Source of the DNA: Biscogniauxia marginata | Lineage: Eukaryota; Ascomycota; Sordariomycetes; Xylariales; Xylariaceae | Assembly (NCBI GenBank): GCA_022695795.1 | Contig: MU404086.1 | Span: 310,001-374,000 of the forward strand | Direction of reading: 5' to 3' | Length of the DNA: 64,000 nucleotides | Part shown: piece by piece, positions 10,601 through 22,903 of the stretch | Position numbering within the stretch: the first letter of the stretch is position 1 | How the letters are laid out: every line of letters begins with the position of its first letter | Program-made: the position numbers and the translations under genes | The notes under the pieces: model-generated | Seen by the model: the letters and a program-made list of their open reading frames with translations, nothing else | What the model was told of the DNA's origin: nothing | Databases searched by the model: none

Positions 10601-13043
10601 CACCGCAGGCCTCATCTTCAGCTTCCGTCCTCCCACCGAGCGCCCCCGAACAACCGCCCCGGAAAAAGCTGAAAACTATCGCTGATAGAGAGGCTGAACT
10701 CAACAACAGCTCAGACTCGGCTGCACCGCCGACTACTGCGCCCCCGAAGAAAAAGGAGAAGGAGAAAGAAAAGGAGAAAGAAAAGGAAAAGGAGAAGGAA
10801 AAAGAGAAGGAGAAAGCAGTTGAAAAGCCACCTCCTCCTCCAGCTCCGGAGCTCCCTAAGCCTCGTGTGCTCCCTTGTGCCATCTGTAATCAGATGAATC
10901 CTACGGGAGAACAGGCTCATCTCTCCTGCAAGGAATGTCGGCTTAGTGTGCATCGTGCATGTTATGGCGTTGTCGATAATCGTCATCCCGGCAAATGGAC
11001 GTGTGACATGTGTCTCAATGACAAGAACCCTCAAGTCTCTATCGTCAGTTTACCTGCTTTTCATTTTTCCCTCTTGGTGCTAGGACTAATTTTCTTGATA
11101 GGAGTACAAATGTGTCTTATGCCCTGTTGAATTCACGGAGTATGACTTTGTCGAACCTCCGAAGAACACGCATAAGAAGAAGACCGAGAAAGAGAGGGAG
11201 AAGGAGCGGCAGGAGCGTGAGCTTGCACAGAAAGCCGCAGATTACTACCGTAAGAGACAAGAAGATCTACATCGTCCAGTAAATCCCAGGGAGCCTCTAA
11301 AGAGGACCGCGGACAACAATTGGGTCCATGTTACCTGCGCTGTATGGACGCCTGAGGTCAAGTTTGGTAATGCCAAAGCTCTGGGACCTTCAGAAGGTAT
11401 ACCGTCTATCCCTCGTGCCAGATACGATGAGGTATGCAAGGCATGCAAACAGAAAGGCGGCGCTTGTGTAAATTGCCACCATTGCCGTGCTCCAGGTAAG
11501 TCTTCCATTCTCGTAACCGATGTCGGTTCATCGCTAATACCAAACTTGCAAAGTTCATGTGGAGTGTGCGCACAAGAATGGCTTCCTTCTGGGATTTGAA
11601 ATCACGCCGGTCAAAGGTTCTCGGAGGGACCAACACAACATAGTCACCATTGGCGGGGAGACCGGAGCGATGTCTGCAGCTATCTGGTGCAAGGAGCACA
11701 TCCCTCAGAAGACTGTTGTCCACAGGATGCACGATATAGTCAACCAGCCGGACGGTCAAATCAAGGATCCTAATGCTCTACAACTTTATGTGCGAAACTT
11801 CAAGCAGGCCGATCTTGCACTCACGGGAACCGTTCGCAAAGCAAACTTGGCTAACCTAGCCACGAAGACTCCGGCGGCTACGCCCCCAACCAACCAAAAC
11901 CGGAGGCAATCAACCACGACGGTTCTGAGCTCAACCTCTGCAGGGCAGAGAGCATCTTCAGCCGAGCATCAAGCCGAGTCGACCTCGATAATTGCTCCAA
12001 GTGGCGATAAAGTTTGCATCACATGTGGGGTTGATGTCAGTCCCAAATGGTGGCCAATTGACAAGAGCCAGGAGAAAATCCTTACAAACGGACATCATGG
12101 TAGTCTTGGTAGCGAGGCGCAGAAATTTGTTGCTCAACGATCCGTTCAATGCCATAAGTGTAGGAAAGCGAAGCGGAAACCGACCGCGCATGAACCAGCT
12201 GCGGATGTGCCACCTGCAGTCGAGGCATCACGGGCCCCTCCGTCTATTACGGCTGCTCTTACTACAAATTCGTCGCCTCATGCATCGCATGCCGTTAACA
12301 GGCTTGAAGACCTTGGAGGTTCCTGGGCATCTCGACCTTCGGCGGTACAAGCCTCTACGATACAAGTCTCTACGCCTTCGGTTCCACCTCCGCTACATGC
12401 ACCGCCCGGTGGTCCTCCGCCTTTACCATTGAGTACACCTTCTCACGCAGGGCCGAGTCCCATGGTGGCACCAGGTCCTCCACCAGTATCTGCTCATCAC
12501 TACACATCTCCGGTCTCCGCTTATGGCGACTGGCCGCGCAACACTTCGCAGCCTCCAGCGGCTGTTCATCAGATGAACGGTTCTTCTAGTGGACCCAGCT
12601 CTATCCATCATAACCACCTGCGGGATCTTCGGCCACCACCAATAGCTCCCATATCACATCACCAGGCAGCGCCGATACAGCATGGGCTCGGCCAACCTAT
12701 GGTCAACGGGATCCCACCATCTCCACCTCGACGTGGCCATACTGCACTCCACAACAGCAACTCTCCATATATGCCCTCTTATCACCCTCCGGCGCACAAC
12801 CCACTCCATAACCTCACAAATGGAGGTCCTCCACCTCGCACCTCAGAACATTCGTTCTCCCAGGGACTACTATCGCAGCGTTCCCCATTCTCGACTCCGC
12901 ATGGAAGTCCGCCAGTCTCGAGGGATGGTATCGCGATGAGCCGTGAATCGAGTCTCACGAACAATAACCCTTCACGATCCAATGATGGTCGTCCTGTAAG
13001 CGGTGCTAGTGCCAGTCCATCGCTCCGTAATCTCCTTTCATAA
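7688..13043 (+). CDS. SNT2: Snt2-type BAH/PHD/SANT chromatin reader
   Basis: A multidomain chromatin protein of 1699 residues from five exons: 7688-8495, 8565-9048, 9120-11043, 11102-11495, 11554-13043 (donor GTCAGT at 11044 is slightly weak). Order: Ser/Thr-rich N-terminus; BAH domain (about 270-395, DHVYLVCEPPGEPYYLGRI); PHD1 (about 422-475, its first Cys pairs before an intron); SANT-like helix bundle (about 722-775); a C4 zinc module CKFC...CRRC (about 818-885); a Lys-Glu repeat (about 972-1000); PHD2 (about 1015-1065, PCAICN...CDMC); extended PHD (about 1073-1230); a GATA-like CITCG...CHKCRK finger (about 1356-1405); a proline/serine-rich tail. In yeast, Snt2 joins Ecm5 and Rpd3 in a histone deacetylase complex that responds to oxidative stress and also acts as an E3 ligase for excess histones. 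The start has an ACCATGG context. Confidence 0.92.
10745..10820 (+). repeat. Coding purine repeat (Lys-Glu)n in SNT2
   Basis: An in-frame GAGAAG/GAAAAG tract encodes alternating Lys and Glu, expected to form a single stable helix or a charged linker between the C4 zinc module and PHD2. Its length is likely to vary between strains. Confidence 0.9.
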
Positions 13044-13925
13044 TCACGAGACCCAGAAACCAAAGTTGCTGGGGCCCATCGTTCGTCGGCAAGACCGGTT
13101 TTACGATTTTGGCGTTATGGACAGGTTGTATAACTATAGGCATATACCCAAAATGTTGGGATTCATCAAGGCGTTTTCAGCAGCCGGCCAGGAGAAGTCG
13201 TGTTGCGCAGTTCTATAGCATTGTACAGTAGCCCGTTGGGATGTCAAAGTAGTTCACTGTCTCCTGCTCTACGCAAAGGTAGCAGGGGAGGGGTTGGCGT
13301 TACAGATAGACGGACACGGGGGATTTATTCATGTAATGCTATAGATAAAAAGGAAATGAATATAGGCGAGACGCCCAGGTTCCTTTGCATACCTAGGCCG
13401 CGATGCTTTGTGGTGGCAAGTCTTGTGGAATAGATTGACTCTGTGGATACTAGATTGAAAACAATGTATTCTATACCTGTAAATTATAAGTTATAGTGGC
13501 AATGTAATCCCTTTAGTTGGCAGCTATAGTGCATGAAAACTACCATCTAGGTAATGGGGTGCGGTTTGCTGGTTAAGGGTAGGCTAAAAATAGCGCCTGA
13601 CAGATACCCGTGCACGCGTTGGAGCCATTTTAGCAGCCGGGATCGGGCAGTTTCCTGACCAGGTATTAAATCAGATTGCACGTGACGTCGTGTTTCTTTC
13701 GCGATCCCCCACTTTCACCTTCAGGTACCCAGAGTCAATAGCTATATTTCTTGCTCTTCCCTGTAGCACTTGCAGCTTCTGCTGCGAAAACTCAGGCGCG
13801 CTTTTGCCTCTCGCATCCTATGGCCAACAAGAGCGGAGAGTTATTTGCTTGAACGGGACGCGAGCTTGCGAGCATATACCCTGCTCCTCTAACTCTCCTC
13901 GAGACTATGATAGCCCTAGGTCACT
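13044..13925. other. Intergenic: SNT2 3' end and helicase promoter
   Basis: No gene is supported. About 250 bp before the helicase start there is a CACGTG E-box overlapping a TGACGTCG element (about 13680-13690). A 149-codon reading frame beginning at 13690 overlaps the helicase N-terminus in another frame and looks like chance. Confidence 0.55.
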
Positions 13926-16900
13926 ATGGAATCGCGGCAGGGTATCTTTCACAAAACTACCATCGATTCCGTCACTGTGCAACAGAATACGTTTCATACG
14001 ACTACTCTTGCAGGGACAAAAAGGGCGCCCGCTGAGACTGCTGATCCTCCGCGACCCCGGCCGCAACATCCTGCCGTATCAAACGGACAGGCGCAATTTG
14101 AGAGAGCTTCCGTCATCGGCAAGGAAGCTCCGGGGCTGACTGCGAGTGCCATCACACTTGTTGATTCTTCTGCTGTCCCACAGACGAGTGAATATTCCCA
14201 ACGCAGAACTGTATCAGCAACTCCTAGATCTACCGTCGACCGCTCACTACTGTTATCTTTTCCGAGGTATGCTCTGCCGGACTGCTTAGTGAACAACTTG
14301 AAGTCACTTGGTATCAACGAGATATATCCATGGCAGAAGCAATGCCTTCTAGGCCCTGGCCTCCTCGATGGGACAAAAAACCTTGTCTATAGCGCGCCGA
14401 CGGGTGGTGGAAAGTCACTCGTCGCTGATATTCTTATGCTGAAGAGAGTCCTGCAAGACAGGGATGCCAAAGCTTTACTTATCCTTCCGTACGTTGCCCT
14501 GGTTCAGGAAAAGGTTCGATGGCTACGGAACGTTGTTCAAGAAAGTGAGATATCCTCGAAATTACCTACTCTTTTCTATTCAACTCTCGATCACCCCTTG
14601 CTTTGTTCCCAGTCATTACTTACTCTAGTCACTGTAGTCAAACGGGAGGCACCCGATCATGATAGAAAAGAGAACGAGCAACGACTTTGGCAGAAACGTT
14701 CAGATGAAGATAATATCCGAGTTGTGGGTTTCTTTGGCGGCGGAAAAATCAGGGCTACCTGGTCAGATTTCGACATTGGCGTCTGCACTTTCGAAAAGGT
14801 TCGTATGTTCCTTGCTCGTAGTCGCAGTTCTAATCCGAAGTCAGGCGAACATGCTTATAAATGCTGCTATAGATGACTGTACCATCGCAAATCTCAAGGC
14901 TGTCGTCCTCGACGAGCTCCATATGATCGACGACGATCGCCGAGGCTATCTAATGGAACTAATGGCTACAAAGCTCATGAGCCTTGAGCATAACGTGCAG
15001 ATAGTAGGAATGAGCGCTACATTAGCTGTGTGTGAACTTCAACTCCGATCATTCTCGTTCAGATCCACTAATAATTATAGAATATTGACATATTATCGCG
15101 ATGGCTTGACGCGCATACCTACAAAACATTTTACCGTCCTGTTCCGATTGAGGAGCATCTTGTCCATGAGGGGAACATATACCTAGCTGCACAAACCACC
15201 AGCGTCATCCGCACTGCAGGCAAAGCAGGACCGAATTCGAATTTTAGCCGACCAGATAGCCAGCCGATTAGGATGATCCAGCCTAGCGTCCATAAAGAAT
15301 TTCAGGATCCTGTCTTAAATGCCGTTGTTGCATTAGCAGACGAGACTGCCAGGTCTGGTTACGGTGTTCTAATATTCTGCAGTAGCAGACCAGGATGTGA
15401 ATCCGACGCCCGTCTTATTAGCCGTGTTCTACCTCAGCCCCATCAGCTAGATGCTACCGTCCTGGAGAAACGGTTAGATCTTCTAGGTGACTTGCGCAGC
15501 CTTACGACTGGTCTCGATTCCACTTTAGCGGTCACAATCCCTACGGGAGTTGCCTTTCATCACGCTGGCTTGACAACTGAAGAACGTGATCTCATCGCTA
15601 ATGCTTACGATGCTGGAGTGCTTAAGGTGGTGGTTGCGACGTGTAGTCTTGCAGCCGGGATCAATCTCCCAGCCCGACGGGTAATCCTCCATAATGCTCG
15701 GATGGGCCGAGACCTAGTCGGCCCGTCTATGCTTCGGCAGATGCGTGGGCGAGCAGGGAGGAAAGGAAAAGATGAGATCGGTGAGACTTATCTCTGCTGT
15801 CGTAATTCTGACCTGGAAGACGTTATTGAGCTACTCGGTGCTGAGCTACCCCAGGTTTCAAGCGGTCTTACGACTGACAAGCACCGTATTCAACGGGCTC
15901 TACTTGAGATAATTGCCATCAGGCTGGCAAATTCGAGAGACTCTGTGCATGACTACATTCAGAAGACATTATTGAACCTATCAAGCGAGGCCCATATAAT
16001 ACAAGAGCACGTTGATTCTAGCCTTGAAAACTTGGCTAAGATGGGATTCGTATTACGCGATACTTCCGACTTATACACCGCAACACAGCTGGGTAAAGCA
16101 GTCGTCGGCTCATCCCTAGAACCCGAGGATGGAGCATTCGTCTACCGAGAGATGGAACGAGCATTACGTGCTTTCGTGCTCGACGGAGAGATGCACGTCC
16201 TTTATACGTTCACTCCAGTACAAGACTTTTCTATTTCCATCAATTGGCAAGTTTTCAGGTCGGAGATGGAAGCTCTTGATGATAGTGGACTCCGCGTCAT
16301 GACCTTCCTCGGCCTGAAACCAACAGTGGTCAACAGAATGTATGCTGCTAGTATTTCTAGTGCAGAATCGACAAGCTGACGATTATCATAGGGCACAGGG
16401 TGGAAAGCTCAAAGATTCGACTCCCCAAGAGAAAGAAACCGCGCGCATCTATCATAGATTCTACTTGGCCCTTCAACTAAGAGATTTATGCAACGAGATG
16501 CCGGTCCATGTGGTTGCTCGCAAATACGATATGCCACGGGGTACTGTGCAAACTCTAGAACAAACCTGCCAGGGATTCGCTGCAGGTGTGATAAAGTTCT
16601 GTGAGCATATGGGTTGGGGGTAAGCCCATTACAAATACCCATGACTATCTACTGTTTCGCAACTTCTTACTTCTCATTAGTGCCATGGCTGCCATACTTG
16701 ATCACTTCTCGGATAGGTTGAAGGCGGGGGCGAAAGCGGACCTGCTGGCACTAGCAAAAATCACCTTCATCAAGAGTCGCACGGCGCGGGTCTTCTATGA
16801 AAACGGGTTCAAGACTATCGCGTCAATTGCGAATGCTGATCCTAAGGAACTAGTGCCGATCCTCCAGCAGGTATGTACCAACCGATTCGGTGTTCGCCCC

Positions 16901-17133
16901 TGTAATTAGAAGATAGCTGACGCTTTTTCTAGGCGCAACCTACGAAAGTGAGGCTCAAGTCCAAAGATGAACAGAAATACGAAGAGAAACTTTTAGCCAA
17001 AGCCCAGATAATTACAGACTCGGCGAACCGATTATGGCGTATGATTCTAAACCCATACCCCCTTGCTGACTGCTACGTAATGGCTAACATCTGCATAGAA
17101 ATCGAGATGCAACAGGACCTTGACGAAGAGTAG
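13926..17133 (+). CDS. HELQ: HELQ/Hel308-family DNA helicase
   Basis: A superfamily 2 (Ski2-like) DNA helicase of 915 residues with no polymerase domain, hence HELQ/Hel308 rather than polymerase theta. Eight exons: 13926-14544, 14671-14798, 14845-15027, 15081-16339, 16392-16619, 16681-16870, 16933-17038, 17099-17133. Joining them gives an uninterrupted frame and continuous family motifs: Walker A SAPTGGGKS (about 155-163), DELH box (about 271), GMSATL motif III, RPVPIEEHLV at the start of RecA2, motif VI QMRGRAGRKG (about 530), a winged-helix/ratchet region, and a C-terminal helix-hairpin-helix part (SRTARVFYENGF, about 810-860). The role in other eukaryotes is unwinding of stalled forks and recombination intermediates, a 3'-5' activity. 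The first intron acceptor (AAAAG at 14670) is the least certain, and the N-terminus before residue 100 is not conserved. Confidence 0.88.
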
Positions 17134-18027
17134 CTTCTACGTGCCGATCTAGTCACTCCCCCCCTTTTCATATCCATGACGCAATATATCCATTCCTCTT
17201 CATACCAGTAAAAGATACTCTTCGCTACGCCAATCGTAGACCAGAACAAGTGGACCGACCCTCTAGCTTGTTCAGATTGTCGAGGAAAGACGAGTTCTAT
17301 TGCGTCGACTGGCTAGTTGCGCTTCGTCACAACATTTCGAGCACCTCAAACCCACACGACGATCACTTCACCAATAGGATGTGCAAATCATGATGAACCG
17401 TTCGACATGTACCTCCGGGGAATATTTGGATACGTACGTGGTGTTCCAGAAAACACATGCAGTCCTAGTCGCCCCGGGATGGCTATATCCCGTGTTTATC
17501 ACTTTGGACAAAGGCTGCTAGCTTCATCTAGGGGTCAGTCCGGCATTAAGCTAGATAGAGGTTGGGTTGGGGAATACGCGATCCCATCGGTGCAGCATAC
17601 TTAAGGTACCTCGAAAGGAAGGTTCATCTGGTGAGCCACCTACATACATATACTTTGATTCATGTTGGTCTAGCCCCAGAATTCTCAAACTTCAAACCCC
17701 AACAGACACTCTATACCGCTGCTTGTGGTGTTAAAGGGGTTACCCTCATTCAGAGGGAGATGGCTCCATTCTACATGGCCAGCAACGTTACTGTCTAAAA
17801 GGTTGGCAAAAGAAATGTATCCGCTATGTTCAAGTTGAGAACGGAATGAATATCAGGGGGACCACGAAGGTGAAGTTGACACATTTCGAGCTGAAACGTG
17901 GGTCTCTAAAGAGAGATAGCTCTGAAGGTCCAGATATAGCGTTTCCATGAAACATTACAATACATAAAAAAGAGTACTGTGTTGCAACTTCTGTATCACA
18001 ATGATCTTCTTCCTTTATCCAAATTTA
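17134..18027. other. Convergent intergenic region
   Basis: Lies between the 3' ends of the helicase (+) and proline iminopeptidase (-). I see no gene, repeat or structured element in it. Confidence 0.55.
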
Positions 18028-19567
18028 TTAGTCAATAGTGTTGTCCCTCAGGTTAAGTAGTTCACGAAACACATCTTCGGGCTTAGACCTAAGCGCATTG
18101 TGAAACAACACGTTCGTCTCGAATACTTTGATCCCTTGGATTCTGGAGGCCGTGACTCGCGCCATATCGGAGTCGACATACATATCATCATAGCACGCAG
18201 CATAAACTGGGACCTCGTTTCGAGCTAGCTGCTCGATGCTGTATAGGGGTTCCCACTGGTCGAACTCGGCGAGTATCTGCGCCGTCTCCTTCAGCTTGAC
18301 GAGCTCGGGGCAGGTCTCGAAAAGGAAGGGATAGATCATCTCGCCGGAGAAGTATAGGGGCTTGTCACCGAGGCTTGCTGGTCCAGCCCAGTCCTTCCGG
18401 AGCCACTGGTACTCCTCGAGAGTCTTGCCCACCCGCTCGGCGGCCCAGTTCCCAGCCACCCCTGGGCCATAGCTCCAACACGGCTCGTGGAGCAGCGAGT
18501 AGATAGGGCAGGTGTCCCATATGCCTTCCTGCTCTATGGCGTTGAGGGTGAAACGGGTAAAGAGGCCGAACTGGTCGAGGTCGGCCTTCATCCTCAGGAT
18601 GTAGTTATGCACAAGGTCGATGCCCCCGTCCATCCCGAGGTTCAGGCCGAGCGTCATTAGCCGCTGGACGGTCAATCGCCCGCCAGCCGGCAGCGGAATC
18701 CCCCCCTCGCCGCCCAGGTCCCGGATCTTCTGCGCGAGCCACTTGACCGTGGCCACGTCCCCGGGGAACTTCCGGTAGTACGCCTGGTTGCGGGCGATGC
18801 ACCTGCGGTACGTGGCCGCGTAGACCTCCTCGGGCGTCTTGTCCAGCGCGGCGAGGCCGCCCGTGATGAAGCTCTCGCGCAGGCCCTCGGGCGCGAACGA
18901 GAGGTACGTCAGGCTCGCCATGCCGCCGAACGACTGCCCGAAGATGGACCACTTCTGCCTCTCGGGCGGGTAGTCGCGCGTGAGGCGGCGGCGCACGGCC
19001 TCGCTGTCGCGGACCAGCGCGTCCGCGCGGAAGTGCTTGAGGTAGTCGGCCTGCGCCCGCGGCCCGCCGAGGGGCGCGAGCGTGCCCGCCGACACGGGGC
19101 TGCTGAGCCCGGTCCCGCGCTGGTCGAGCAGCAGCAGCTCGTAGCCGCGGTCGAGCATGTGGTGCGACAGGGGGCTGTTCTGGGGCGCCGGCGTGCCCAC
19201 CCCCGGCCCGCCCTGGAGGAAGAGCAGGTACGGCCGCTGCGCCGCGTCGGCCGGCGAGGGCTCGACGATGGGCCTCTCGTGCTTGACGGCCGTCCGGGCG
19301 AAGAGGGCGATCTGCTTCCCGGACGGCTTGGTGTGGTCCAGGGGCACCTCGAACCAGAGCTCTTTCACGCGCAGCTTGCCTAGTGAGATGGATGGACTTC
19401 AGTTTTTCTTCTTCTTCTTCTTTCTTTCTGCTTCTCTCTCTTTTCTTCCTGTCGCGAGCGCGTTCATGGCGCGGGGGTGATTTGGGGGGGGGGGGAAGAA
19501 GGGCTCCCCTACCAGGTACGATATAGGGCTTGCTTTCGGAAACAAGACGGGCGATGACTGGAGCCAT
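18028..19567 (-). CDS. Proline iminopeptidase-like alpha/beta hydrolase (peptidase S33)
   Basis: A cytosolic prolyl aminopeptidase-type enzyme of 468 residues that should release N-terminal proline from peptides. Two exons: 19513-19567 and 18028-19379, with a 133 bp intron containing a purine/pyrimidine simple tract. The start at 19567 lies in GCCATGGC. Visible motifs: oxyanion-loop LQGGPG (about 75-78), DQRGTGLS typical of S33, and the nucleophile elbow GQSFGG with Ser at about 168. The Asp and His of the triad are expected in the C-terminal third but I did not fix them. The first half of the main exon is far richer in G+C than the second, so several long antisense frames appear there and should be ignored. 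Confidence 0.88.
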
Positions 19568-20487
19568 GGCCGTTTTGGTTGTTTGTTGTCTTATCAAAGG
19601 TGAAACTTGACTTTCGTCGCTACATAGGTATGCGTGTGGTTTTTGTATTACAATGGATACTAAGATAACCGAGCTCGGATACTTGGAGCGGGGAAAAGAG
19701 ACGACTGGAGGAGTATTGTGAGTGGTTATAAACTAAGCCGCAGCAATGGATCCCAAGGTTCTTTTTGACTTCTATAGCAGGGAATATCAAGAGGAGATCC
19801 GGAAGAGGAAATGCTACGAAGCTACAGGTAGTTAGTTGTGTAGTCGGTTGTGGAACGAAATATAGGAGCGGCGAGTTCGGGGGAGGGACTATCGAACGAT
19901 GAACGGTCGAGACGAGGTCCATGTCCCGTAGTAAGTCGATTAGCTTACGAGCCTATCAAATGGTCTTCTATTGCTTTTTCGTCCCAGCACAATGGTGTCG
20001 CAACTTGACTTCAAGTCCACATGCTGAAAATGATTCAAGTCGTTTCGTTCCTACTTTGATCACGATGCATGTTGTATCGTTCAATACATCTTTAGTATAA
20101 AATTGTATATATACCTATATATATATATATTTATTATTGACGTCAATGCATTGAGAAGGTATGAAATAAAGATAGGTAGAGATAGGTAGAGATAGGTAAT
20201 ATGTAATGAATAGGTATATTGTTAGAGTAATATGCAACAAGGCAGATAAATGATAGATCAGTGATCGGGTCAAGAACCTTATGAAGAGTGGGTCGAGTAG
20301 CGCTAGTCGTACACTAGCGTGGTTACTTTAGGTAATACAGCAAGGTTGGACTTGGCATAACTACGGATCTCTCCGGATCTAAGAAAAATCCCAGATTCCT
20401 CATTTCCATTATTTGCACATCATGTTCTCTTCTTCCCTCCCTCCGCTCTCACTTCCATCTACAACCAAACAAAACTTTGTAGCAGGA
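19568..20487. other. Divergent promoter region with short tandem repeat
   Basis: Serves the iminopeptidase (-) and the Cys-Pro protein (+). It holds an AT-rich TA tract (about 20107-20130), a full CRE palindrome, and a three-copy GATAGGTAGA decamer at 20171-20198. No gene is supported. Confidence 0.6.
20138..20145. promoter_or_regulatory. CRE palindrome TGACGTCA
   Basis: An exact 8 bp CRE/ATF site 350 bp upstream of the start at 20488 and 570 bp from the iminopeptidase start. In fungi such sites are bound by Atf1/Atf21-type bZIP factors in stress responses. Whether it is used here is inference. Confidence 0.4.
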
Positions 20488-22161
20488 ATGAATAACACTC
20501 AGCAGCTCACACAGACCCTAGTTGAGTCCTTTCATGCGCTTGCTGATGAGGTGCAAAATCTGAGTGACCGCCAGACCGTGCTGGAGCACAAGCTCCGTTA
20601 CGCACATGAGCAGGTAAGAATTTCTACTCCTCTCTGTCGCATCTCGGCCCGCCGCCACCTATCATGATGAGTTACTATTAGCTCTAGATCAAGAGCTACC
20701 CTTGCCTGGTAGTGTTGACCGACAATATTCTTCAATACAAGCTACTGAACCAGAGGCGATTCGGGCTGCTTTCGAAAATGACTCGCATCCTCTCACCCAG
20801 CATCCTGCTAACTATTGTCCTCGCTCTTGTAGTTCCAGTATCTGGCCGATAAATATGCGCCGGCTGCACCGGAAATATCAGACACCATAGTGAACCTGCA
20901 GATTCCACCTGAACTGCATAATCAATCCTTAGCAAATACAAATTTTGTTCCCTTGCCCAAGCGGAAAGCCTCCGACTCCAAACATCAAATTGCCGTGATT
21001 ATCCGCGAAGGTAGACGCGTTGCTTCTTCTTTGACCGACTTTAGCAAGAGCAGCCGGTCTAGCAGGAGCCGGGACAGCCTCCCCCCTACTACTATGACCA
21101 CCATGTCTACCATTTTAGAGCAGGATTTTACCGTCGAGGGGAAGAAGGGCGATCTGCATTGCCCTTTCTCGCAGCCCAACGGGGGCCAGGGGCAACATGA
21201 GGACAACCGAAAGAGCCAGCAGGACGTGCCACCACACGAGTCCTCCGACCCGCTATGTGCAGCCATGTACGATGAGACGGGCTCGCATCCCGCAGCTGCA
21301 AAATGCCCCATCCGCTACTTGGATCAGCACTCTCCCGAGGAGATTGCCCAGTATCTAGAGAAGCACAAGCACGAGCTGCCAAGGAGTCATGAGGTTTGTG
21401 TCAGGCGGTATCAAAAGAACGAAGACCACATCAGGAAGCTAGATGCGAAGTATGGTAACCTGGCCAGCATGGTTGAAGGTTTGAGCAAGATCCACCAGCC
21501 CATGTTGCCTGAGCAGGATACGCGGCCTCAGAGTGAAGTTGAAAAGGCCTCAAACGATAGAGTTGAGACCTGGGCCCAGACAGTTAGCGCCACCATCACG
21601 GACGATCCTGACCGCACGACGATGGAGCACTATGATGCCGACCAAGATCGGCAGGGTCATTTCGACCGCCCGCTCAAGGAGGTGCGAGTTGGCGAGTCTC
21701 CTAGTAGGCCATGGGGCATATCAGTTCCGATCATGTCGGGCGCGCCTTCGAGTAGAGGTGACCCTCACGAACGACCTGAATCTCCGCCACCGGCACCTGT
21801 CCAGATGCCATCATCAATGCAGGAGGCTGGAACGCCAGCAAAGAAGACGGGGAAATGTCCGTTCGATCACACTAAAATGGCCCAGATGATGAATGGTTCA
21901 ACACCCGTGAAACCCGAAGACAACAAGAGCTCCATTAGACTTGGCGATCATCCGGCGGGCAGCCTACCCTTCACCCCGGCTGCCCACCACGGTACTCCTC
22001 CAGCATCGAGTGTACCGCTCCAGCCTACTTTCGTAAACACGATGGACTCGGCCCGCCCGAGCCCGGGCAGCCCACAAATGGTCTTCACTGGTCCAGTATT
22101 CATTGGGTATCCTGTCGAGCAGGCCATACAGATCATGCAGCATTTCCAGGCGCAACAGTGA
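20488..22161 (+). CDS. Uncharacterised protein with coiled-coil N-terminus and three Cys-Pro motifs
   Basis: I do not recognise the family. Two exons, 20488-20613 and 20833-22161 (219 bp intron, GCTAAC branch region), give 484 residues; an in-frame ATG at 20413 would add 25. The N-terminal 60 residues form an amphipathic helix (SFHALADEVQNLSDRQ) that continues smoothly across the splice. Three motifs share a basic residue or His before Cys-Pro and a hydrophobic residue after it: HCPF (C152), KCPI (C200), KCPFDHTK (C384). This is the pattern of heme-regulatory motifs and of the CPV/CPF motifs in cytochrome c heme lyase. The block from about 182 to 255 (KCPIRYLDQHSPEEI, then LPRSHEVCVRRYQ) looks like a folded, conserved domain. 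The remainder is disordered and rich in Pro/Ser. No signal peptide or membrane segment. Confidence 0.75.
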
Positions 22162-22903
22162 AGCATAGTATGTCCGCACGGCGTCTGAAGTTTCTATATA
22201 CGATCACGACCGGGGAGGGGGAAGCTAACTAGCTAAACTACGGAATCCCTTCACAATAACCGTAGATATTGTTGTGGTAACGTCGATAGTTTTATCCCGA
22301 ATGGGCTGTTTTTTTTTTAACGATTGATTGGCTTAGAACCGGAGTTAAGGGAAATGATGGATGAACGAACACTGTACGAAAATAGTTTTGCCTTTTTTTT
22401 CTTATGAACTTACTTGGACGTTACTTGCGATGATGGATTGGCTTGCCCTCTTTCTTTTGAAATTCTCTGCATTAGTTTCGGCGTTTGAGGAATGACGATG
22501 ATTAAAGGTTATTGGGGGGAGAGAGAGAAAGAGAGAGAGCGCAAAGCAAGCATGATACCCACCTTACCTACCCCTTGAACGCTAGTGACGTCGTTGGAAT
22601 ATCTCTGAAGAGAATAACATACAAGCAATACCTATACATCAATACGATTGCTCGTTTACCACTGCGATGTTAGTCAACAAGTCTGTCGAGTCACCCCGTG
22701 TTGTTGAAACAGGATAGATCATAAGTTCGATATTGCTTCTGATAATAAATATAATAAAGCCCTCCCTTTCTAAAATATATATACTCCCTAGGCCACCACC
22801 AGACGCCAACCCCCCTCAACCCTGGTTTGTTTTTGTATCATCCAGTTAACCATATCTAGACTGGGGGTTTTTTTCTTCTTTGCTCTTTATTTATTTATTC
22901 ATT
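22162..22903. other. Convergent intergenic region
   Basis: Lies between the 3' ends of the Cys-Pro gene and TVP38. It contains T-rich runs and a short GA-repeat (about 22515-22540). No gene is seen. Confidence 0.55.

Noticed and set aside
13690..14139. 149-codon plus-strand frame overlapping the helicase start
   Set aside because: Different frame from the conserved helicase; no family features.
20614..20832. A micro-exon inside the intron of the Cys-Pro protein gene
   Set aside because: A 21 bp piece between possible splice sites exists, but direct joining of the flanking exons gives a continuous amphipathic helix, which is the simpler model.
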